Source: Zoogloeaceae bacterium
Lineage (GTDB): Bacteria > Pseudomonadota > Gammaproteobacteria > Burkholderiales > Rhodocyclaceae
Assembly (NCBI GenBank): GCA_031290535.1
Contig: JAITNI010000308.1
Span: 1-6,580, forward strand
Reading direction: 5' to 3'
DNA: 6,580 nt
Part shown: positions 1 through 5,013 of the stretch, one piece after another
Numbering within the stretch: the first letter of the stretch is position 1
Layout: each line of letters opens with the position of its first letter
Made by a program: the position numbers and the translations under genes
Notes under the pieces: model-generated
The model's database searches: none
What the model was told of the DNA's origin: nothing
The model's input: only the letters and a program-made list of their open reading frames with translations

Positions 1-1022
1 AGGCGCGGGTCAATGCGGCTCATGGATTTGCCGTCGAGCGGGGCGAAGAGCATGGTCAGAATGCCGATCGGAGCCATTGCCATTCCCGCCCAGGTGGCGG
101 TGTAGCCCATGTATTGCTGCATCCACAAGGGCAGAATGATGATGCTGGCGAAAAAGAGGCCATAACCCAGGGCGATGCAGAGGGTGCCGAGGGCGAAACT
201 GCGTCCGGCAAACAGGCTCAGGTCGACAATGGGATGCTGTTCGGTCAATTCCCAGACGAGAAAAAAACAGAATCCCGTCAGCGCCGTCACTGCCAATCCG
301 ATAATGAAAGGCGAGGCGAACCAGTCCAGTTCCCGTCCCCGGTCGAGCATCAATTGCAACGCGCCGACCCAGAGAATCAGCAGCGCCAGTCCCACGACGT
401 CGACTGGCAGGCGGGCGGTGGGCAATTCGCGGTGTTTGAGCAGCATCCAGCTCAAACCCGCCGCGATAAGACCGCTCGGAATGTTGATGTAGAAAATCCA
501 GCCCCAGGACATATTGTCGGAAATCCAGCCGCCGAGGATGGGGCCGATTACCGGCGCGACGGTGGTGGTCATCGTCCACACCGCCAGCGCCATCCCGGCT
601 TTGGCCTTGGGGTAGGATTGCAGGAGGAGGGATTGCGACAGGGGAATCATCGGCCCGGCCACCAGCCCCTGCGCGACGCGAAACGCAACCAGCATTTCCA
701 GACTGGAAGAGAGGCCGCACAGCCAGGAGGTGAGGACGAACAGCAGGATAGAGGCGACAAACACCCGCACCTGCCCGAAACGCTGCGCCAGCCAGCCGGT
801 GAGTGGCACGGAAATGGCGTTGGCCACCGCAAACGAGGTGATGACCCACGCGCCCTGACTGGCGGATGCGCCGACACTGCCCGCGATCGTGGGAATGGAG
901 ACATTGGCGATGGTGGTGTCGAGCACGTTCATGAAGGTCGCCAACGCCAGCGCCAGCGTCGCCAGAACGCGCGCGCCGCCTTCGAGCGGGGGCAGGGGAG
1001 GGGGGGCGGTCGGGGCGGACAT
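1..1022 (-). CDS. emrB: EmrB-type DHA2 family MFS multidrug efflux permease (partial, C-terminus beyond left edge)
   Basis: Inner-membrane proton-driven drug exporter that would work with the EmrA adaptor encoded just upstream and an outer-membrane channel. The reverse-strand frame starting at ATG 1022 is open to the window edge, giving 340 residues of a family usually about 500 long. Family signatures appear in order: LDTTIANVSIPTIA (residues 34-47, DHA2 motif), GWLAQRFGQ (76-84, motif A between TM2 and TM3), RVAQGLVAGP (115-124, motif B), VAPVIGPILGGW (155-166, antiporter motif C) and WGWIFYINIPSG (173-184). Many hydrophobic segments lie between them. An in-frame TGA lies a few codons upstream; the only other possible start is TTG 1031. 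No clear Shine-Dalgarno precedes ATG 1022, and two hairpins sit just before it. A longer reverse-strand frame (10-1053) overlaps it, but its Arg/His-rich translation marks it as a shadow. DHA2 membership is very secure; the substrate cannot be read from sequence. Confidence 0.95.
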   Translation of the reverse strand, partial: MSAPTAPPPLPPLEGGARVLATLALALATFMNVLDTTIANVSIPTIAGSVGASASQGAWVITSFAVANAISVPLTGWLAQRFGQVRVFVASILLFVLTSWLCGLSSSLEMLVAFRVAQGLVAGPMIPLSQSLLLQSYPKAKAGMALAVWTMTTTVAPVIGPILGGWISDNMSWGWIFYINIPSGLIAAGLSWMLLKHRELPTARLPVDVVGLALLILWVGALQLMLDRGRELDWFASPFIIGLAVTALTGFCFFLVWELTEQHPIVDLSLFAGRSFALGTLCIALGYGLFFASIIILPLWMQQYMGYTATWAGMAMAPIGILTMLFAPLDGKSMSRIDPR

Positions 1023-1040
1023 GGCATTCAAATTTCAAGG

Positions 1041-1059
1041 CCTGCAAACGCATTGCAGG
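1041..1059. repeat. Small perfect hairpin in the emrA-emrB gap
   Basis: CCTGCAA (1041-1047) and TTGCAGG (1053-1059) form a perfect 7-bp stem around a 5-nt loop. On the transcribed (minus) strand it ends 18 nt before the emrB start codon, where the ribosome would land. No T-run follows, so it is not a classical terminator. It could modulate emrB translation, or be part of a repeat unit together with the adjacent larger hairpin. Confidence 0.6.
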
Positions 1060-1062
1060 TCG

Positions 1063-1088
1063 CCCCTCGCCCGCTTGCGGGAGAGGGG
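1063..1088. repeat. REP-like GC-rich palindrome between emrA and emrB
   Basis: CCCCTCGCCCGC (1063-1074) pairs with GCGGGAGAGGGG (1077-1088): 12 bp with one G-A mismatch and a very tight loop. A purine-rich tract (GGGGGAGAGGG and GTGGGGG) follows to about 1108. The wording (cccctc, cccgc, gcggg, gaggggttggggg) is of a kind I recall as dispersed intergenic repeats in many proteobacterial genomes; that is memory, not a search. Within an operon such palindromes can stabilise the upstream part of the message or attenuate readthrough, which would set the EmrA to EmrB ratio. Confidence 0.6.
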
Positions 1089-1129
1089 TTGGGGGAGAGG
1101 GTGGGGGACGTTTCTATTACCAATTGGAG

Positions 1130-2335
1130 TCAGCGGGTAGGCGCAGGGGGCTGAATGTCATTGTCGCGGATGATGTCCGCAACGCGGGCGCGGGCGGCAA
1201 TTAATGCGGGATGGGAGGCGCTTGCTTCGGCGGGCGCGGCTTCCGGCGGCAAGGGGGCATCGTTGCCGTTGGCATTGTCCCGTTCGTGCGTATCGACCGT
1301 CACCTGCATGGAAAGGCCAATCCGCAGGGGATGCGCGGCGAGGTCGTCGGGGTGCAGCGTTACCCGCACCGGCAGACGCTGCACCACTTTAATCCAGTTG
1401 CCGGTAGCGTTTTGCGCGGGCAGGAGGGCGAAGGCGCTGCCCGTCCCCGCCGCCAGTCCCGCGACGCGCCCGCGATATTTTATCTGTGTGCCATAGAAAT
1501 CGGCGGTCAGGGTGACGGGCTGGCCGAGGCGCATTTTACCCAATTGTCCTTCCTTGAAATTGGCATCGACCCATAGTTGACGCAGGGGAATCACCGTCAT
1601 CAGCGGCGTACCAGCGGCGACGCGCTGCCCGACCTGCACCGTGCGCTTCGCCACTTGCCCCGCGACCGGCGCATACAGGCGCGAGCGCGACCAGGCGAGC
1701 CAGGCTTCCTCTACCCGCGCCGCCGCCTGTTTGATACGGGGATGCGTGTGGATTTCCGCGTCGCTGGTCAGCGCCCCGGTGAGTGCCTGATTCGCCGCCA
1801 GTTGTTCCCGCGCCGCCGTCAACGCGGAACGCGCTGCCGTGAGCGCGTCGCGGGTATGGTCGACGTCTTCTTTGGGCACCGCGCCCAGCGCCGCGATGGG
1901 TTCCCGGCGCGCCAAATCCCGGCGCAGGCGGTCGACATCGGATTGACGGGCGGCAATCTGGGCGCGCAACACCTTGTTATTGACCGTGAGGGCGCGTACC
2001 TCGCGCACCGTTTGCGCCAGCGTCGCCTCCGCCGCCTCCAATGCCACCCGGCTATCGGCGTCATCGAGTTCGACCAGAATCTCACCCGCCGCCACGGCGT
2101 CGGTATCCTCCACCCGCACGGCGCGCACCGTGCCGCCGACCTGCGGGGTAATCTGCACAATATGCCCGGCGACATAGGCATCGTCGGTGAACTCCCGCCA
2201 CTGCGCGACCCCAAACCAATACAGGGCATACGCCGCCGCGCCGCCGAGAAAAAGAAGGGCAAGACCCATCAGCGCCCGTTTGCGGGTACGTCCGGGGGCG
2301 GGGTCTGGCGCGGGAGGAGGGGTTTCGTTGTTCAT
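1130..2335 (-). CDS. emrA: EmrA-type HlyD family periplasmic adaptor of a multidrug efflux system
   Basis: Membrane-fusion (adaptor) subunit linking the EmrB pump to an outer-membrane channel; 401 residues, close to the family's usual 390-400. A short cytoplasmic Pro-rich N-terminus ends in basic RTRKR (16-20). One TM anchor follows (about 21-43), then the EmrA-typical FTDDAYVAGHIVQITPQVGG (49-68) opening the first half lipoyl domain. A long Ala/Arg/Glu-rich alpha-hairpin spans about 95-215. The second lipoyl half is YAPVAGQVAKRTVQVGQRV (221-239), followed by LWVDANFKEGQL (254-265) and a beta-barrel region with GNWIKVVQRLPVRV (312-325). An acidic/Pro-Ala tail ends the protein. ATG 2335 is chosen because GGAG lies 7 nt upstream. 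An in-frame ATG at 2377 would lie in the operator and almost at the transcription start. emrB follows after 107 bp on the same strand, so the two genes form an operon. Confidence 0.95.
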   Translation of the reverse strand: MNNETPPPAPDPAPGRTRKRALMGLALLFLGGAAAYALYWFGVAQWREFTDDAYVAGHIVQITPQVGGTVRAVRVEDTDAVAAGEILVELDDADSRVALEAAEATLAQTVREVRALTVNNKVLRAQIAARQSDVDRLRRDLARREPIAALGAVPKEDVDHTRDALTAARSALTAAREQLAANQALTGALTSDAEIHTHPRIKQAAARVEEAWLAWSRSRLYAPVAGQVAKRTVQVGQRVAAGTPLMTVIPLRQLWVDANFKEGQLGKMRLGQPVTLTADFYGTQIKYRGRVAGLAAGTGSAFALLPAQNATGNWIKVVQRLPVRVTLHPDDLAAHPLRIGLSMQVTVDTHERDNANGNDAPLPPEAAPAEASASHPALIAARARVADIIRDNDIQPPAPTR

Positions 2336-2357
2336 TTTGGGACTCCGAAAAGTCGAG

Positions 2358-2377
2358 TTGGTACTGTTGAGTACCAA
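2358..2377. promoter_or_regulatory. Probable TetR-type operator for emrAB
   Basis: Perfect 8-bp inverted repeat TTGGTACT (2358-2365) and AGTACCAA (2370-2377) with spacer GTTG, 20 bp overall. It lies just downstream of the predicted emrA transcription start and 22 bp upstream of the emrA start codon, where a bound dimer would block promoter escape. The TetR-family gene at 3019-3711 is the only regulator visible and faces away from emrA, the usual arrangement for TetR control of a pump. The palindrome is directly seen; the assignment to that regulator is inference. Confidence 0.7.
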
Positions 2378-2385
2378 AGTTGAGG

Positions 2386-2397
2386 GATGGTACTATC
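2386..2397. promoter_or_regulatory. Second operator-like half-site overlapping the -10 box
   Basis: GATGGTACTATC is a palindrome with one mismatched pair. It repeats the 7-mer TGGTACT of the operator's left arm (2359-2365) at 2388-2394, 29 bp away, and overlaps the -10 hexamer of the emrAB promoter. It may be an auxiliary binding site. The short length means chance cannot be excluded. Confidence 0.35.
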
Positions 2398-2415
2398 GGG
2401 GGCTAGTGGGGTCAA
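2387..2415 (-). promoter_or_regulatory. Sigma70-type promoter of emrAB
   Basis: On the minus strand, -35 TTGACC (2415-2410; 5 of 6 to consensus) is followed by exactly 17 bp and -10 TACCAT (2392-2387; 4 of 6). Transcription would begin near 2380, leaving a leader of about 45 nt that contains the operator palindrome and the GGAG ribosome site at 2346-2343. Confidence 0.6.
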
Positions 2416-2490
2416 GCTGCACGTCGGAAGCTACAACCGTAGAAGTGTGCTACGCTTTCCCAATCTACACTCGCACATGGGAGTCGTCAC

Positions 2491-2976
2491 ATGAAAAGCA
2501 GATTAACGGACATGGAATTTGAGATTGTCCCTTTTGTTGGCGTGGAGAATCTCAGGTTTGGCATGACGCCACAACAAGTGGCAGATATTCTTGGCGCACC
2601 TTCATCCATCGGTGAAGGGTATTATGGAGAACGGCAGGAGTATCGTACAGATGGCAATGACCTTCTTGTGACGTATGACGAAAAAGATAATACCGCTGTG
2701 CACTTTGGATTTTGGCCAAAAATGAGAGGTTTGTCTTTTAAGGAGAAAAAACTTTTCCAGATGCCGGAACTGGAAGCGCTGGCTGTATTGATCAAAGAGG
2801 ATGATTCTCCCTACGAGGTTTTAGGGATTATCAACTTTCTAGGATTGGGAATTACGATGAGTGGTTTTCATGAGGAGGACCCCTCACAGAAAGCCGTAGC
2901 TGTTTATAAAAGCGGCGACCTGGATAGCCAGTTTGGAAGCATAAAAAAACATGCAATCCCCTTCAAACTTCCCTGA
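2491..2976 (+). CDS. Small soluble protein of unknown function
   Basis: 161 residues, no signal peptide or TM segment, mixed alpha/beta and fairly acidic in the middle. GGGAG lies 7 nt upstream of ATG 2491; the later in-frame ATG at 2512 has no ribosome site. The N-terminal stretch VGVENLRFGMTPQQVADILG (16-35) has the FGM-T-x-x-x-V-x-x-x-LG-x-P pattern I associate with several small uncharacterised bacterial proteins, some beside toxins as possible immunity proteins. Later GFWPKMRGLSF (73-83) and NFLGLGITMSGF (115-126) look like a conserved beta-rich core. No function is assigned. GC in sampled rows is roughly 42-50 percent, clearly below the flanking genes, suggesting separate ancestry. It ends 42 bp before the TetR gene on the same strand and may share its transcript. 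Confidence 0.8.
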   Translation: MKSRLTDMEFEIVPFVGVENLRFGMTPQQVADILGAPSSIGEGYYGERQEYRTDGNDLLVTYDEKDNTAVHFGFWPKMRGLSFKEKKLFQMPELEALAVLIKEDDSPYEVLGIINFLGLGITMSGFHEEDPSQKAVAVYKSGDLDSQFGSIKKHAIPFKLP

Positions 2977-3018
2977 ATCCGTCACAATCCGGCTCAAATT
3001 TCGTGAAGGAACCACAAA

Positions 3019-3711
3019 ATGCGCCATAACCTCAAGGGGAAAAGCGGGCGGGAAGACACGCCAAAGCCACCCCATGCGGCGGCGTCAAAAACCCCGTTTG
3101 TCCGGCGCTTGAATCGGGACGAGCGGCGGGCGGCGTTGCTGGCGGCGGCGATGGAAGTGTCGCTGGAACAGGGCATTGATGCCATCAGTCTGGATGCCAT
3201 CATTCGGCGCGCGGGCGGCTCGCGGCGCTGCATTTACACGGCTTTCGGCGGCAAGGCGGGCTTGCTGGTTGCGATGGAGGTCGAGATTGCAAAAGAAATC
3301 CTGTCGATTGACGAAGTTGGCAAAAGCGGCGATTTATCCGCCGCGCTGACGCAATTCGCCCACAATCTCGTCACCGTTTTGATGTCGGCACGGGGCATTG
3401 CCTTGAGCCGGATCATTATGCAGGACGCGCTGTCCTCTCCTGAACGGGCGAAAACCTTTTTCGAGCAGGGGCCGGGCAAAGGGGCGCGGCTTCTGGCGGA
3501 AATTCTGGAAACCGCCCGCGCTCGCGGTGAAATTGAAGTAGACGATTGCCTCGCCGCCGCCCACGCCTTTATCGGCATGGTGCGCGGTAACCTCTATCTG
3601 GAATTGGCGCTGCGCCTCCGAGCGCCCCTCGACGAGGAAGAAGTCAAAACCCACGTCAACCGCACCGTCGATCTCTTTTTGAACGGCCTGCGCCCGAAGC
3701 GGCAGGCGTGA
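3019..3711 (+). CDS. TetR/AcrR family transcriptional regulator
   Basis: 230 residues. AAGGA at 3006-3010 lies 8 nt before ATG 3019. A basic, Pro-containing N-terminal extension (1-33) precedes the TetR DNA-binding domain (about 34-85). Its signature runs RRAALLAAAMEVSLEQG, ISLDAIIRRAGGS, then IYTAFGGKAGLLVAM; the recognition helix with the Tyr-x-x-F-x-x-K-x-x-L pattern is at 73-83. The remainder is an all-helical ligand and dimerisation domain; MQDALSSPERAKTFFEQGPG (134-153) and the late helix ending in VNRTVDLFLNGL resemble AefR-like C-terminal domains. It probably represses emrAB through the palindrome at 2358-2377 and is released by a pump substrate. It is separated from that operator by the low-GC gene at 2491-2976, with which it may be co-transcribed. 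The family call is secure; target and ligand are inferred. Confidence 0.92.
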   Translation: MRHNLKGKSGREDTPKPPHAAASKTPFVRRLNRDERRAALLAAAMEVSLEQGIDAISLDAIIRRAGGSRRCIYTAFGGKAGLLVAMEVEIAKEILSIDEVGKSGDLSAALTQFAHNLVTVLMSARGIALSRIIMQDALSSPERAKTFFEQGPGKGARLLAEILETARARGEIEVDDCLAAAHAFIGMVRGNLYLELALRLRAPLDEEEVKTHVNRTVDLFLNGLRPKRQA

Positions 3712-3925
3712 CAGCGGGGGACGCGGCAGACCGTCGGCGACGAAAAATATGCGGGTGGAAAAATGACCGACCAATGATCTGTCGCCGTTTTCACAGTTTT
3801 CGTTCGGGGGGGAACGAGCGGGATTATGATGGGCGACGTCAAGCGCCGTCGGCAGGGATGGAAGTTGACGCGCTGACGAAAATCCGGTTGTCGGCATGAA
3901 TAAACAGGATTAGACTTTCTCCTTC
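3712..3925. other. Non-coding stretch after the TetR gene
   Basis: I see no convincing gene here. A 63-codon frame whose GTG overlaps the TetR stop codon (3708-3899) has Arg-rich, low-complexity content and no family resemblance. A 6-bp inverted repeat TCGTTC (3800-3805) and GAACGA (3812-3817) encloses a run of G, but it has no following T-run on either strand and so is not a standard terminator. The stretch joins directly to the nested repeat element. Confidence 0.5.
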
Positions 3926-4045
3926 GTTAAGGAAACTCTGATTAATCCCGTTCGCCCTGAGCTTGTCGAAGGGCATTTCCTGTAAAACCAAGGGTTTCGA
4001 CAGGCTCAACCCGAACGGTTGGAAGTTGTTCAGAGTTTCCCTAAC
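3926..4045. mobile_element. MITE-like element with 16-bp terminal inverted repeats
   Basis: GTTAAGGAAACTCTGA (3926-3941) and TCAGAGTTTCCCTAAC (4030-4045) are inverted copies with one mismatch in 16 bp; the inner 11 bp (GGAAACTCTGA) is perfect. The ~120-bp unit has no coding capacity and carries a BIME-like double palindrome in its centre. If the true ends are GGAAACTCTGA, the flanks read TTAA on the left and CTAA on the right. Both fit the YTAR target that I recall for the IS5 group, but they are not identical, so a clean target duplication is not shown. The ends have the general look of IS5-like inverted repeats. The element stops 33 bp before the next start codon and could influence that gene's expression. 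Confidence 0.6.
3948..4018. repeat. BIME-like double hairpin inside the MITE-like element
   Basis: The outer stem CCGTTCG (3948-3954) pairs with CGAACGG (4012-4018). Inside, GCCCT (3954-3958) pairs with AGGGC (3970-3974), and GGGTT (3992-3996) with AACCC (4008-4012), so it can fold as a three-way junction. The two units are inverted copies of one REP-like sequence: GAGCTTGTCGAA (3959-3970) and TTCGACAGGCTC (3996-4007) match 11 of 12 when one is reverse-complemented. Sequences of this wording are, as I recall, frequent in intergenic regions of many Pseudomonadota. Confidence 0.75.
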
Positions 4046-4078
4046 AAGCTGAATCAATTTCATCCAGAGGAGCTTGAG

Positions 4079-4843
4079 ATGCGTTTTGCGACCAGACTTG
4101 GCTTTTATGCCGCCACGCTGGCCTTTATGGTCGGCTGTTCGCAACTTCCTGTTTATCTGGCGCAGGAAACCGTTGCCCCGCCAGCTCCGCAGCAGGCCAG
4201 ATCGTCCGAGCGACTTGGCACCCAATGGGGCGAAGGCATTTCCTCCGATGTCGTCAATGTTGATTTGTGGCGGGTTTCCAGCCAGCCGGTGGATGTGATC
4301 GAAGTGCGCTATTCCGCCGCCAACTATCGAGGGCGCGCCATTCGGGAAGCCATGCTGGCCGAGGGGCGCATTGGCCTTTCCATTCTTGATGACAAGAACC
4401 GCAAATGGGAACTCACGCAGGATGAGCGCAAGCTCTATCTAAAAGGCAACAATGGCGAGCGTTACCAACTGTTCTACCAGAATTATTCCCAAGCAACTTA
4501 CGAGATTGTCGCAACCGTGGATGGACTGGATGTGCTCGACGGTTCTTCCGGTTCGCTTTCCAGTCGCGGCTACGTGCTTTATCCCAACAGCACGTTGTTG
4601 ATTGAGGGGTTCCGCAAGAACCAGCACGAGGTCGCCGCCTTCCGTTTCTCCGCGCCACGAGACGCCTACGCCGCCAATACGGAGGCAGGTTCATCGGCCA
4701 ATATTGGCGTTATCGGCACTGCCGTATTCGCGCTGAACACCCCGCCGCCGCGACACGCCCCCGCAACACAACAAAGCCCGCAGACTTTCCCGGCAGACAA
4801 TCCTCGCAGCAATTACGCGCCGCCGCCCAATTATCAGCGTTAA
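4079..4843 (+). CDS. Predicted lipoprotein of unknown function
   Basis: 254 residues from ATG 4079, chosen because AGGAG (4068-4072) lies 6 nt upstream. The in-frame upstream start at 4019 falls inside the repeat and has no ribosome site. The N-terminus MRFATRLGFYAATLAFMVGC is a short basic plus hydrophobic signal ending in a lipobox-like M-V-G-C, with lipid attachment expected at Cys20. Met at -3 is less usual than Leu, so this is likely rather than certain. The mature protein has a Pro/Ala linker (30-42), then a beta-rich domain: RLGTQWGEGISSDVV (45-59), VDVIEVRYSAANYRGRAI (71-88), a Tyr-rich middle with YEIVATVDGLDVLDG (141-155), RGYVLYPNSTLLIEGFRK (163-180) and EVAAFRFSAP (184-193). A Pro/Asn/Gln-rich tail follows (220-254). 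The ordered core looks conserved, but I cannot name the family. No partner gene is evident; repeats flank it on both sides. Confidence 0.85.
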   Translation: MRFATRLGFYAATLAFMVGCSQLPVYLAQETVAPPAPQQARSSERLGTQWGEGISSDVVNVDLWRVSSQPVDVIEVRYSAANYRGRAIREAMLAEGRIGLSILDDKNRKWELTQDERKLYLKGNNGERYQLFYQNYSQATYEIVATVDGLDVLDGSSGSLSSRGYVLYPNSTLLIEGFRKNQHEVAAFRFSAPRDAYAANTEAGSSANIGVIGTAVFALNTPPPRHAPATQQSPQTFPADNPRSNYAPPPNYQR

Positions 4844-4859
4844 GAGGAACTCTGAACAA
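4839..4859. repeat. Solo copy of the MITE-like end, overlapping a stop codon
   Basis: GTTAAGAGGAACTCTGAACAA matches the element end at 3926-3941 and the reverse complement of the end at 4026-4045. The 10 bp CTCTGAACAA is perfect against the latter, and GTTAAG is perfect against the former; an indel separates the two blocks. The TAA stop of the lipoprotein gene (4841-4843) lies inside it. It is in the same orientation as the left end at 3926, so direct repeats bracket the intervening DNA. No matching right-hand end was found before the next gene, so this is a remnant or solo end. Confidence 0.55.
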
Positions 4860-4870
4860 ATGACCGCCGC

Positions 4871-4972
4871 CTCCCGCGAGCGCAACAGCAGAAGCAGGGA
4901 GTGCGCCCTCACGGGGCGACGGTATTGAAGTCCCCAAGGGAGCCAACTGTCGCATCCCGGACGATTCAATCC
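4871..4972. other. Structured intergenic segment before the glycosyltransferase gene
   Basis: Several inverted repeats are packed together: CTCCC (4871-4875) with GGGAG at 4897-4901 or 4938-4942; CGCCC (4904-4908) with GGGCG (4914-4918); TCCC (4931-4934) with GGGA (4938-4941); and GGTATTGAAGTCC (4921-4933) with GGACGATTCAATCC (4959-4972, imperfect). Some pairings exclude each other. It may be a leader, a further decayed repeat, or simply GC-rich spacer. No strong T-run terminator is seen. Confidence 0.35.
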
Positions 4973-5013
4973 AATTTTCCTGTTCCAAGCGTCGTCAGCA
5001 GAGAGAGGGATTG

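Noticed and set aside
10..1053. 347-codon open frame on the minus strand over the efflux pump gene
   Set aside because: Its translation is Arg/His/Pro-rich with no hydrophobic segments or motifs, while the frame starting at 1022 gives a textbook DHA2 transporter.
114..1154. 346-codon plus-strand frame opposite emrB
   Set aside because: Composition dominated by Gln, Gly, Arg and His, no ribosome site and no motif; an antisense shadow of high-GC codons.
1577..2383. 268-codon plus-strand frame opposite emrA
   Set aside because: Arg/Gly-rich low-information translation lying wholly antisense to a clear EmrA gene.
2461..2490. TACACT at 2466-2471 as a -10 box for the 2491 gene
   Set aside because: No acceptable -35 hexamer lies 16-18 bp upstream; too weak to annotate.
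3800..3817. TCGTTC/GAACGA hairpin as a terminator for the TetR gene
   Set aside because: The stem is short, with a loop of only G residues, and no T-run follows on either strand.
3334..3897. 187-codon minus-strand frame opposite the TetR gene
   Set aside because: It overlaps a secure TetR coding region and shows no recognisable domain or start signals.
3708..3899. 63-codon frame whose GTG overlaps the TetR stop codon
   Set aside because: The overlap suggests coupling, but the translation is Arg-rich with no family resemblance or codon pattern like its neighbours.
4901..4930. Stretch resembling a type I-C CRISPR repeat (GCGCCCTCACGGG followed shortly by ATTGAA)
   Set aside because: Single copy with mismatches and an indel in the conserved 3' half, no second repeat at spacer distance and no cas genes; chance similarity from a GC hairpin is more likely.
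4959..4980. Possible right-hand partner (ATTCA followed by TTTTCC) for the solo element end at 4839
   Set aside because: The match to the expected TTGTTCAGAGTTTCC is too poor and needs several insertions.
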